NCBI GenBank assembly: GCA_004009845.1
Contig: RMBW01000027.1
Location: 62,001-126,000, forward strand
Direction: 5' to 3'
DNA: 64,000 nucleotides
DNA from: Davidsoniella eucalypti
Lineage: Eukaryota > Ascomycota > Sordariomycetes > Microascales > Ceratocystidaceae
Positions 1 to 10,694 of the stretch are shown in pieces. A model generated the notes under the pieces. It had not been told where the DNA came from. It ran no database searches and was given only the letters and a program-made list of their open reading frames with translations. How positions within the stretch are numbered: the stretch's first letter is position 1; each line of letters begins with the position of its first letter. The position numbers and the translations under genes were made by a program.

Positions 1-2
1 GT

Positions 3-137
3 ATCGCGGAATTGGATACGCCGTTGAATCTATGGTTGAATGAGACGGGTATCTTCCGTAGTATGTGTGAACGTGGAGGTATTCGTATGGACGATATCAC
101 TGGTGCTAGAGATGTCATCGAGAAACTGGATTCTTGA
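3..137 (+). CDS. 3' end of an unidentified protein-coding gene (partial)
   Basis: An open frame enters from the left edge and ends at TGA 135-137, giving a 44-residue C-terminus that begins IAELDTPLNLW and ends DVIEKLDS. The other two forward frames close early, and the composition (balanced charged and hydrophobic residues, no low complexity) looks like real coding sequence. The start, upstream exons and function lie outside the window. I do not recognise the family. Downstream is AT-rich spacer, consistent with a gene end. The gene is convergent with the minus-strand membrane-protein gene that ends at 732. Confidence 0.6.
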   Translation: MAELDTPLNLWLNETGIFRSMCERGGIRMDDITGARDVIEKLDS

Positions 138-731
138 AACTTGCCATATATATTCGAACAACCTATACACAAAAAGAATAATCTTGGTTTTAGTTTCCCT
201 TAATATTTAATCATAGGCATATACATATATTTGTTTGTATATTATAGACACACTTTAGATAGTATCCCCACAACTGTGTTTTATTTATCACTTTTATTTA
301 TTTATTTATGAATATACATACATGTACATACGAATTCAATGAACATTATTTGAGCACATCATCGGCTGGTATTTTGTTTTCCATGCTAGTGATTAGTAAA
401 TTGTACAAGATAATTGTACAGTATTTATATATATGTGTGTATATCAAGAAAGGACATGATATGCCATTCTAGTTTCCGAAGAAAAGATATAATAGTTAAC
501 AAAATAGAATAGTCGATGGGTAAAGGAAGAAACATACAACCGATTAACTAAAAAGAACACAAAGATAACAACGGACAAAGGATAGAGTCCGAGGCACAGA
601 TAGTGTCATTACTATGCACACAACCTCTGCCCTACCGCCAAAAAAGAAACACCTTTATTCCCCATACTGACCCTCATCTGCATTTGTAGCATCTGGATTC
701 AAATCCTCTTAGTCTTCAAGAGACAGAGGCC
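138..731. other. Convergent intergenic spacer
   Basis: AT-rich spacer between the ends of two convergent genes. It contains runs of TTTATTTATTTATTTA and many ATA/TATA tracts expected of fungal 3' UTR and polyadenylation regions. No gene is seen. Confidence 0.6.
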
Positions 732-1892
732 TCAAAGCCGGCCGCCTGGGCTGTTGTTTCCGTGGCTTGGCTGTGTGCCCTGTGGGGGGAACATGTGCGG
801 GTTCTCGTCTAGCAAGTCATCCAAGTATGCGCTAGGAGCACGAGCCGAGCCTGGCCGGTTCAAGTTTAATGTGCTGGAGCTCACATCACGGCGCTGGGCA
901 CCCATGTAGGGCGAGGCATCGGGGGACGGATCAGCGCCCAGATGCGAACGCACATAGCCACCGCCACCGCCACTAGCACCATTGCCGCGAGAATCGGGTC
1001 GAAGGTTGGACAGGCCAATGGCTGGGCCATTCTGTGCAGGTGGTTGTTGAGCAATGCCGACGGGGGGAGCTGGAGATGCGCCACTGGCATAGAAGCCGGC
1101 AGGTAGGAAACGCGAGTCGCGGCCACTGTTGAGGCCTGCGCTGGGGGCGGCAGTAGGCGAGTAGAACAAGTTCGTCATGCTGGGAGTGCTAGAAGGGATG
1201 TTTCCGCGGTTCGTACGGCGCACGCCACGGCCATTGGCAGCATCGACTCCAGCACCGGTGGCGCCGAGGCCCAGACCGACCGAAGAGCCACTAGGACCGC
1301 CAGTAGCGCCACGGCCGGCCAGAGAAGGCGAGGATTCACGGTCGGTGTACTTGTAGAAGGGGGCTGCAGGCGGAAGGGGGTAGGCCGATTTGTCGTTGTG
1401 AAGAGCCTGGGCGCGTGCGGCGCGTTCGACAGAGCGGTGCAGCATGCAGGCAACGATACCGCGCCAGAGGAGCACAGCAAGGGCGAAGGTACCGAGAATT
1501 GCGCCGACAGCGATGAAAACGGTGCCGTCAGGGGCACTGGAGCCGTGCATGAACGGCGCCTCGTTGGTGGGCGGCACGGAGGCGGCGGGATACGAGTACG
1601 TGGAGGTGCCCGAGATTGTCGGCATGGTCGAGCCGGAAGTCGACGAAGTAGCGGAGGTCGTCGTGGCAGACGTCGTAGAAGAAGTTGCCGATGTCGATGT
1701 CGATGTGGCGGTGGAGGAAGACGAGCTGCTGGAACTGCTTTCTGCGCTGGAGGACGACGAAGACGACGTCGTTGTGGCGCTGGACGAAGAAGACGAGGCC
1801 GATGACGAGCTGGTCGAGGACTGGGCGATGACGCCGTCGGCCAGGAAGGCGGCCATAAAGGCGGCAGAGAGCAAGAACTTGGAGTCCGCCAT
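732..1892 (-). CDS. Ser-rich single-pass membrane protein (PRM5/CSI2-like, tentative)
   Basis: Single-exon gene of 386 residues. Residues 1-23 are a hydrophobic signal peptide ending VIAQ. Residues about 24-90 are almost entirely Ser/Thr/Ala, a typical O-glycosylated stalk. After a short linker with PDGTVFIAVG, residues about 124-150 form one transmembrane helix followed by basic HRSVERAARAQ. The remaining 235 residues are a low-complexity Gly/Ser/Pro-rich cytoplasmic tail ending with APSAYLDDLLDENP and a Pro/Gly-rich tip. This order (signal, S/T stalk, TM after a GTVFIAVG motif, long tail) resembles the fungal vacuolar or cell-surface proteins related to yeast Prm5/YNL058C or Csi2. I cannot choose between those families and infer no biochemical role. 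The Ser tract creates long open frames on the opposite strand (1398-2157), which I treat as shadows. Confidence 0.75.
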   Translation of the reverse strand: MADSKFLLSAAFMAAFLADGVIAQSSTSSSSASSSSSSATTTSSSSSSSAESSSSSSSSSTATSTSTSATSSTTSATTTSATSSTSGSTMPTISGTSTYSYPAASVPPTNEAPFMHGSSAPDGTVFIAVGAILGTFALAVLLWRGIVACMLHRSVERAARAQALHNDKSAYPLPPAAPFYKYTDRESSPSLAGRGATGGPSGSSVGLGLGATGAGVDAANGRGVRRTNRGNIPSSTPSMTNLFYSPTAAPSAGLNSGRDSRFLPAGFYASGASPAPPVGIAQQPPAQNGPAIGLSNLRPDSRGNGASGGGGGYVRSHLGADPSPDASPYMGAQRRDVSSSTLNLNRPGSARAPSAYLDDLLDENPHMFPPQGTQPSHGNNSPGGRL

Positions 1893-3141
1893 GTCTGATA
1901 GGGTCTATCTATCTGGGCCTATCGTGATGGTAGAAGCGTTGTTTGGCGGGTTGGCCTCGATTATTGGCGCGAAGGTGGTTTTGTTTATTGTGTCCTCGCC
2001 GTTGGGACAGGAAGAAGATGACAAAATAGAGCAAGGGCGTCGACAATTAAGACCTCGTATTGGGGTCGAGAGGCTGGTTGGCGTGTCGCCAAAAATGAAC
2101 GAAGGCTTCACAGCAAAGCCGAGAAAAGTAAACAAACAAGCGGTCGAGCCAGAATAACAATAGTGAATACTATATTCTCTTATACTTTATTAACATCCAG
2201 GAACAGGATAAACAGTCGATGGTGCTAGGCCGACAAAAAAGATGATGAAAGTAAGACGCGAACACTCAAAAATGAAAGTGTTTGGCGATTCCTGTGGGAA
2301 GAAAAAAACCAAGAAGGGGAAAAATAAGTGAATAAATTCCCACGAGAAATTTAGATTATTCTTCTTCTCGTGCTTTTCGTAAAGGCTGTGAAATTAAAGG
2401 AAAGACTGCTGAATCTGGTCGCTTTCTTAATTTGAGTAAAGAAACGAAAAGCTACGAAAAGGCGAAGAAGGAGAAAACTAAACAAAATAGAGGAAATTCA
2501 ACTGGCTCGCAACAGGGACGGCAAAAAGAGAACGAGAAAACTAACGACTAGTAGATTGACTGTCTTGTGGTCCGTGATCGCCTAGAAACTAAATAATGCT
2601 ACAATAAGACTTCTATTCCAGCATCTCAGCATCTCAGTGTCTAAATATCTGCTCTGGCAAGGGCATCGATTAATCTCCCTTCAGTTCCTCATCAAAGTGC
2701 CATGCCAGGGCTTGACTACTAGAATTAAACCGAAGAATCAATGTATGATTAGTACTACTTGCTTATTTCTAACATGGACCACCATAGGGAAATTTCAATC
2801 TCACCAACTAAAGCTCTGAACGCAACCTCAATAAGACCCTTGTATGTACAAAAACACACTTCACCAAAGACCAAGGTACGCCACACTGTTTTCACCAAGC
2901 TGGGTGACTTGTGGCGCCTTCTCAACAAGAGAGGCGTCTAATGCTATCTTATCGGCAAGCTCATACCCCACTTTATTTTCGAACTCAAGATTTTCGAGGC
3001 CTCAGAAAAGCGTAGCGAAAAAGCGAAGAAGCCCAAACAACCATCAATCCAAAGCACCAATTGTCAAGCCAATCTCATTCTTTTCTTTCTTTGGAACACT
3101 ACTTGTCGCCTACCATCTAATCTTCCCATTCTACATACATC
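1893..3141. promoter_or_regulatory. Divergent intergenic region between the membrane-protein gene and FCF1
   Basis: About 1.25 kb shared upstream region of two divergent genes. It has purine-rich stretches (2270-2560) and a CT-rich stretch just before the FCF1 start. No convincing TATA box or additional gene was found. Short open frames at 2637-3194 lack coding character and overlap the FCF1 leader. Confidence 0.45.
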
Positions 3142-4305
3142 ATGGGTGTTGCCAAACGCACCAGAAAGTTCGCGCAGGTACGATATCTTCATAAGTTTTT
3201 ATATGCTTATCGATAAGCGCATAATGAAGCCATCACCACTACCATAGCCATCAACGTCACTACAACTATCGCCATATGGAAGGTTGAACTAACTTCTGTA
3301 ACCACAACTTTAGGTCAAGCGCATCATCGGCAAAAGTCAGTACTCACTTTAGATCATCCAGCACCCAACTTGCGACAAGCTTATCCCACAACAACTTCCC
3401 TATTTCAAGTCGGCCTCTTTGCGCCAAAAGACAACACCAAATACACAAGGAACTCCGCCGTCTAACAGTCCCCTCTTCTCTTTCTAGATGACCCACGCCT
3501 CAAGGAAAACAAGGCCAAGGCCGACGAGCTAAACAAGAAAAAGACCGAAGAATCCAAGACAGACGAAGTAGTGCGCGAGATTGCGCAGATGCCGTCCAAT
3601 ATGTTCTTCCAGCACAACACAGCGCTCGTTCCGCCATACAACGTATTGGTAGACACCAACTTCGTCAGTCACTCGGTCAGCCGCAAGCTTGATCTGCTCG
3701 GCGCTATGATGGACTGTCTGTATGCCAAATGCAACATCATTATCACGCAGTGCGTCATGGCCGAGCTGGAGAAACTCGGTCCTAGATATCGCTTAGCTCT
3801 CAAGGTTGCCCGCGACGAGCGGTGGGATCGTTATCGTTGCCAGCACAAAGGAACCGTAAGTTGTCTCTCACACATCCTCTCTCTATCTCTCTCCTTTGCC
3901 TGTCTTGTCTTGCCGTGCTGCCTTTTTGCTGTGTTGGCAATCTGCAGCATCTGTGGGTGTTATGTGTTATCTAGGCAGAAGCATGTGGCTTACATATATT
4001 ACATATCTGTCCATACATGTCCCGCCGAAACATGAGCATCCACGCATGAATAACCATACGCCCCTCCTTCTCTCACCCCTTCTCTCCTAGCTTACTTTGC
4101 TGACTCTATCTCTCTTCTTGTTCTGCCAAAACAGTACGCCGATGACTGCATCGTGCAGACTGTCCAGGCTGCTCGTGTGTATATTGTAGCCACCAATGAT
4201 AAGGATCTCCAGCGCCGTATCCGTAAGTTGCCTGGTGTTCCTATTCTCAAGGTCGGGCGTGGCAAGATGTTTATCGAGAGACTTCCTGGAGCGCCTGACT
4301 CCTAG
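3142..4305 (+). CDS. FCF1: rRNA-processing protein Fcf1 (PIN domain), four exons
   Basis: Exons 3142-3177, 3314-3335, 3488-3855 and 4135-4305 join to a 198-residue protein, close to the roughly 190 residues usual for Fcf1/Utp24. All introns are GT-AG; exon 2 is only 22 nt. The N-terminus MGVAKRTRKFAQ followed by VKRIIGKNDPRLK, then NMFFQHNTALVPPYNVLVDTN, MAELEKLGP, KGTYADDC and ATNDKDLQRRIRK are hallmarks of the family. The acidic residues in VDTN, YADDC and TNDKD are the PIN nuclease metal-binding positions, so the active centre looks intact. Fcf1/Utp24 is the nucleolar endonuclease of the small-subunit processome that cuts pre-rRNA at sites A1 and A2 in yeast. The long intron 3 (3856-4134) begins GTAAGT and ends ACAG. 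Confidence 0.96.
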
Positions 4306-7300
4306 GAACTTTACATGGAAGTATCACTCTATCTCTCTCTCTCTTTGGGCCACTTGATTTTGCCCTTTTGTTCCTCTCCACTAGGCTTCTTCCTTCTTTA
4401 TCTTCTGTCTTCGGTCGCTTGAGTCAAGTGTTGACTATTTCCCGAAACCGGTAAAAAGGAAAAGAAAAGAAAAGTAAGGGAAAAATAGACATAATCTGTC
4501 TATAAAACAAAAACAAAAAAACCCCAGCGTTGCAGGGCGAGACCTACAGTTCCATCAACTAGTTCGAGCTCTTGCTAGCCACCTGGTCTCACAACAGCGG
4601 CAACAGCTGTCGGGGCGGTCGACGCTAAATGTTCAGCTAGACATAACGGTCGAGTGAAGTGGGTGTATGTAATTGTCTTGGCTGTGACGGGTTGTTATTT
4701 GTCCATTTCACCCTATCAAGTTTCTTTTTTGTCATGTTTATCTTTGGGTCCTTGTCTTGCTATATCGTCTGTTTCGTTTTGTTTGGGTTGGGTTTTCTTG
4801 TAACGCTGAGCTCTTTTTTTTTTTAGCTCGACGTCACGGCCTACTATTTGTTCTCTTCTATCAGACCGTCCTATGGTATCACCATTCCTAGCATTTCATT
4901 CTGATGGCACCCAGAATGACAGTCGGTTCTACGGGGCGTTCTCGGGGCGTTCTCGGGGCGCATGTTTTATGTTTATAGGGCACGGGAGATGGACGGTCTC
5001 TGTCTAGTTCATCATAGCATTGCATATACATACTACACGTTTCTCTTTTGGATTAATATTTGATCATCTTGACTAGGCACATAACCCAAGTGATATAAAT
5101 CTTGGAATCCCAGATTCTGGTAGAAGGACGCCTCGGCTAACATAGCTAGACAGGCTGGTAGGAAAGCTGGCATACACATGGATGTTTGTACACTTTTCAC
5201 AAATTTGGGAATTGGCTTACGACATAGCATTGCAGTGAGATCCGACACTCCATCACCAACATACAGCAGTCCCTTTCCAGGATCAGTTGGCTGCCAAGTA
5301 AGACGATCTGAGGGGCAGCTGAAAGGTATGTATTTTGCTTTCAGCCGGCTAGTCGATTCAATTCGATGGCTGTGGGGCCTGCAATGACATATAGAGCATA
5401 ACGAGAGACTGATTTGTTTATCTAGTCAGGCGGATCTGGTGAGGCTGTTACAGCCTAGCTCGCTGGTTAATGGCCGATTTTCCGAGACCGGGTGGCTGCC
5501 AAGTTGTTCCTTTAGACAGGGTCCAAAAGTGGTGTGTAGGCGTACATAATGTCCTAGTTTGATTGTGCCATTGTATGTACATATATGTAGTTAGCTATGT
5601 TTGTATGGAATGTGACAAAACAAACAGCAACAGCATATGAAGACTCGTGAGGAATTTCTAATGAGGAACAACGTCAGCACTCACTGCTCTCCTCACTAGT
5701 CATGCATGTCCATACGCACGTACGACCACCACCTCGTTATTTAGTCAAGCAGCACCCACATACAGATATATAGAAGGGCTAGTCAGATATCCCTTTTGGA
5801 ATATGGACGCAAATAGATGTAGTATCAACTCGACAGACTACTTGGCACACCACCACATATTGCCTATCTGTATACTTTCCCTTCTAATCAGAAAAATCCA
5901 CTGTGCAATTTGCAAGTTGCAGCATCGGGATCTCGACCTTCCGGAGGACAGGCACCATCTCACGGATTATGATTGGTCAGCCCCAACACCCTTGGCTATC
6001 CAAAGACCGGAGCTTGCGGGGATAAACGGTTTAGTAATCACGACTGATACACAAAACAACAGACGGCCATCGATCAAATGCAGCAATAGAACGACGGTCC
6101 CAAGGGAAGCTTAAGCGAAACAAAACATGTCTGCACAACGCCAACGTCACGCAAGTAAAAGAATGGGCCACAGAGCGTGAGGGGGGGACACATAAGAACG
6201 AACGGAGAAAAAAAGACACACAAGAACAAGGCAAAGACGGAGAAAAACGCCTCGTTATCCTAGCTGGACACCAACAAAGGTTATAAAGAAAAAAGAACCT
6301 AAGGCAAAAAACCCCAAAAAAGTAAGTGAGCAGATTCGCAAATTTAGGGTCTGGTGCGTTCGTAGCAACAATGCCACTTCTGGCAGCACTAGCAAAGCCA
6401 GGGAAGTTGCGCCAATGCGTAGCGCAAAACGGAAGGGATCCATGGCCGACTGTTGTGCCGGATGGATGCTGATTGGGCGGCCGGGATCCCAAGACATGGA
6501 TATGGAAACTGCAACACCGACAGCAGTAAGAACGGCAACAATAACGCTGGTGGGCAATGGCAACTGCCTTACAGATATACCATCCATTATCATCGCCGTC
6601 ATCATCCGGCAACCACGCCAAAAACGAGGTGCCTGCTCAGCCTCCCGCCGTCAAGATTGCTTACATCATCATCGTCATCTTCAGCTTGATATTAGTGTTG
6701 ATCTTCTTCACCTCTAACACCACCGCAACTCTTTTCTTGCGTTCTAGCAGATTTTCCGTACTAGCGTGTCTTGCTCTTCTCCTGTGTCTACTATGTAGCA
6801 GCTCGACTTGGAGCGGGCCTTGACGGGTTTTCATGCTCACTACCTTCGGGCCTTGCTTTGCCCTGCCTTTCGTTGCTCGCTTATTCGAGCCTTTGTTTCT
6901 ACCTGTCTTACACCCCACCCCCTGGACGAAGCAAAGCAAGCAGTCCAGACAGACTGATGCAGCCTCCAAGGCTGACGTGGGAAGGCGAGTGTGAATGGAA
7001 GATGAACAGGAAGAAACTCGCTATCGGTCCGTGGCTTACTTCGTAGTCCCTCGCGCTGAGTGATCTTCACAAGACCCTTCCAGTCGAGTGCTAGAGCGCC
7101 GGCTCGAAAGACCCCGACTCTTGTCTGGACGGCTAATCTCCTACGAGCCTTCTGTGAGCCTGCCATAAGCCGTGGGCTGTAATGTTCGTCTGGGAGCCCC
7201 ATCTCCGGACACCAAGGCAGGCTCGCTTTGAGCAATCCTACCGCCCAGTTTCCACTATATAACCACTGGCTGTATCAAGCAAGCAACTTGAGCACTAGCC

Positions 7301-7569
7301 ATGCTGCTCCCGTCGCCAACTCGATCTAAGCCAACCCTGCTCTGTGCCATCTTATCATTCATACTTTGTTTTGCCCTATCCTACCCTATACTGTCCTATC
7401 GGGCCATAGTCTGTCCAAGAAAGATCCCCCAAGCCTTCATCAGTAGTGCTCCTGCATCCTTTGCCCTTTCTTGCTCGACCCTACGTTCCGCCATCATCCA
7501 TCGCCGTCTCGTCACCGAGGCGAGTGTTTCGGACCCGCGAAAGCCGAGTGTCTATCAAGCCCTGCGAAT
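4306..7569. other. Gene-free spacer, 3.3 kb
   Basis: No open frame here has coding character. The first part is the FCF1 3' region with CT microsatellites. Around 4930-4965 an 11-bp GC-rich unit (ttctcggggcg) is repeated in tandem. From about 6640 the sequence becomes pyrimidine-rich and runs into the leader of the transcription-factor gene at 7570. Overlapping frames at 6031-7046 on both strands are low-complexity and start at weak sites. Confidence 0.5.
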
Positions 7570-10500
7570 ATGCCCGAGCTGCATGCTGCTTCTACTGCCA
7601 CCCAGAAACGCAACCGCATAGTGCTAAGTTGCGGGCCATGCCGAGCTAGCAAGCTCAAATGTGACCGCCAACAACCGTGTTCGCAGTGTGTCAAAAAGGC
7701 CCGCACTGAGCTCTGTCAATATGCGCCAAAACCGCTCCCACGCGAACGTCGGCGCAAAACGACGCCCAAAACCATGGCCGCACGGCTTAAAAAGCTCGAG
7801 TTTATGGTCCGACAAATGATCGATGCCGGCATAGTCAACCAACAAGGCGAAGTCAACATCGATGCGCTCAAGAATCGCCAAACACGGGCATCGCCAAGGT
7901 CAAGGACTGCCAATAACGATGATAACAACATGTGTAACGATCGCTATGACGACGGTGACGGCGACGGTGACGGCGAAAACAGCTTTGATGACTTTGATGA
8001 GGACGAAGACGACGATGACCACAACATTGACGATGATGACGAAGAGCACGACGGCGAAGCACCGCCGGGAACTATGCCGCATCTATATCACGCTAGAAAC
8101 AAAAACAAAAGCAGAAGCACGGCATCGTTTGTCGGGGCCACCCCCCTAATATCAATGCTAGAAGACGTAAGGCGATATCTGGCCCGTCACGGCACAGAAC
8201 ACTGCTGACTACTGTTCCAGATCGAAGAAATGAAGGTCTATTTCAACGAGGACGAAGACGGCGGCGAGCCCCGCCCTAGCAGCGATGGAAAGATCCACAA
8301 CGAGCAACTTCTTTTTGGTGCTGACCAGTTCCATAGCAAGGCTGAGATCATCGGCCTCCTTGCCGATCGCGTCACCGTAGATCGCCTCGTGGCCTGCTAC
8401 TTCGACACTTTTAGCGCCTTTCAACGCAAGTACCTATCTATATCCTCATCCGCGCTTTGATAGCCGAGATCGGCATGTTAACTCGACCACCCGCTGCAGT
8501 TGTGATCCACCGTCCAACTTTCGCCCGCGAGGTAAGGTTCCCGCCCATCTCGCCCTACCATCGCCCCGGCGTTCTCTCTCGCTAACTACGCAGCAGTACA
8601 CCGAGTTCTGGGCCGACCCTCACGCCAAGCCGATGCACTGGGTAGCCCTGCTTTGCATGGTTTGCAGCACCGGCATCTTTCTCACCCACTTCAGCAGCCC
8701 GGCGGACCTTGCTTTCATCCCCAGCGACAGTCACATGATCCTCATGCAGCGCTACCGAGCAGCAGCCGGCTGGTGCCTAGTTGACAGCCGCTACTTCAAC
8801 CCAAGGCTCAACACCATCCCGCCACTACTCTTGCTCATCGAGTCCACATATCTCCAGCGTCGTGGCAACCAGATGGACTGCTATGTGCTGACCGGCATCT
8901 TGATCCGACTTTCCTATAAGCTTGGCCTTCACCGCGATCCCGTCCACATAGCCAACACGAGTCCGTTTGAGGCCGAGATGCGCCGTCGCATGTGGTCTAT
9001 GTCTGTGTGTCTCGACGCATTGATATCGTTCCATGTCGGTCTTCCTAGCATGGTCAGCCGTGACGAGTGCGACGCCAACATGCCGCGCAACCTACCAGAT
9101 AGCGATTTTAGCCCCAGTTGCTTGGAGCTCCCTTCCGGGCATCCAAGCACCGAGTTGACGCCTCTGTCATACCCGATTGCCAAAACGCGCCTTTGCATTG
9201 CATTCGGCAATATTGCACGTTCGGCCAACTCGCTAGCACCGCCCTTAGCGTCTGAGGTCGGGCGTCTCGATCACGAACTCGAGTTGGCATGGCAGCAGAC
9301 GCCCGTGTTCCTCAAGGTGCGGCCGTTGGCTGAAACTCCCATGGCGAGCCCAGTTCAACTCATGCAGAGCTTTGCCATTACAGGCATGTATCTCAAAGCC
9401 CGTTGTGTGTTACACCGTCGTTATCTCACCGAGTTACCGCTACAGCCGTCTAATGAGCACTCGCGACGTGTTTGCTTCACCTATGCCCTCGACATTCTCG
9501 AGAACCAGAACATCATATGGGAGTCTTTGCAGCCTGGCGCCGTGATGCGCAACTGTGGCTGGTTTTTGTCATCTCTGTGTATAAATGACTTCCTTCTCGC
9601 CACCGCCATCATATATATCGTTATCCAAAGTCCCAATTATCGTTCCAACGATGCACCAAACTCCTCTGGCTCTAATGATTACATTGGCCCCCAGATATTT
9701 CGACCTAGCCGCATCGAGCTGTTAAACAAGCTGCAACGCTCGTACTCACTATGGCATAACCTAGCACATGATGGCGATGAACTTAAAAAGACGGTTGATA
9801 TGATTGCCCAAATGCTTCGCCACCTCAACGCTGAACCTGCAATCCGGTCGAATATTGACCATGCTATGAAAGGAGCACCCATTGCAACGCCTATAGATCC
9901 GTCAAACATATCTATAAACACTGTGGGTGCCTCTATTCACATTCCCACCAACAACAGCATTCCAACGAACCCGCCAACTCTAGTCTTCGAACCGAGCACT
10001 CTGTGTGCTAATGACAGTGCAAATATTCCTTATCCAATGCAGGGAAATTCCACACAACGATCCAGCGCATCTCAGTCCGATGTGTCCAGCTCGACTAGGG
10101 TCCCAATACTAGTGAATCCAGAAAATATGGTCATAATTCAGCAAAATGTTGAAGAGCAGCAACGATTACGATGGGCAGCTTTCCAACAACAACAAGAACA
10201 ACAAGAACAACACCAACAGGCGCAGCAACTCGACACCATGCAAATGTCTTCCACGGCCCAACACAATCACATTTGGAACACATCACCACCTCAGCCTATC
10301 TTGGTCTTTGGCGGCAATCAATCTACAAATAGCGCAGGTTTCAGCACGCCAGGCAACATGGAAATCATGTCTACCTTGGAAGGTGTACAACAACAGCACG
10401 AGCATCACCCACAGCCACCTATAGGCAACCCATTCACGTCTGATATGAACTGGGTAAGTTATAGCTATACTACAATTGTCACAGTTCTCTGAGTAACGAC

Positions 10501-10694
10501 AGCAGCCGCTAATACCTTGTTTTTTGCCTTGACAGCGTAACTTTGATGGTTACTTGGCCTTAGCCCAGGGGACGGAAACAACCTATACAACAGAGCCCTT
10601 CTTAAGTTCAAATATGTCAGCTATCGATCCGACTAGTATGAATCTGTGGAACACCGCCAATGCCACTAGATATGGTGCTAACAACTATGTGTGA
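7570..10694 (+). CDS. Zn2Cys6 binuclear-cluster transcription factor with fungal MHR domain, five exons
   Basis: Exons 7570-8166, 8221-8425, 8500-8531, 8594 (or 8597)-10453 and 10536-10694 give about 950 residues. The start is the first ATG in frame before the zinc cluster; the frame further upstream has only a TTG. Cysteines 21, 24, 31, 37, 40 and 49 follow the C-x2-C-x6-C-x5-C-x2-C-x8-C pattern, and basic RERRRKTTPK follows as linker. A Lys/Leu dimerisation-like stretch (LKKLEFMVRQM) and a very acidic region (many D/E, about residues 125-165) come next. Splicing exons 2-3 creates LVIHRPTFARE, the entry to the fungal-specific middle homology region, which continues with STYLQRRGN and YKLGLHRDP. 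The C-terminus is Asn/Ser-rich with a Gln tract (about 10186-10230), a likely activation segment. It should be a nuclear DNA-binding regulator; target genes are unknown. Intron 2 is GC-AG and intron 3 ends in a tandem acceptor. Confidence 0.9.

Noticed and set aside
1398..2157. Plus-strand open frames opposite the Ser-rich membrane protein
   Set aside because: They are the antisense of the Ser/Thr repeat and tail; the D/E/V-rich translation is a composition artefact, while the minus-strand gene has a signal peptide and TM helix.
6031..7235. Overlapping small frames on both strands before the Zn2Cys6 gene
   Set aside because: Cys/Ser/Leu-rich translations of biased DNA, weak starts and no splice-supported extension.
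7471..7569. Upstream extension of the Zn2Cys6 protein
   Set aside because: The frame before 7570 begins only at a TTG; the ATG at 7570 is close to the zinc cluster as usual for this family.
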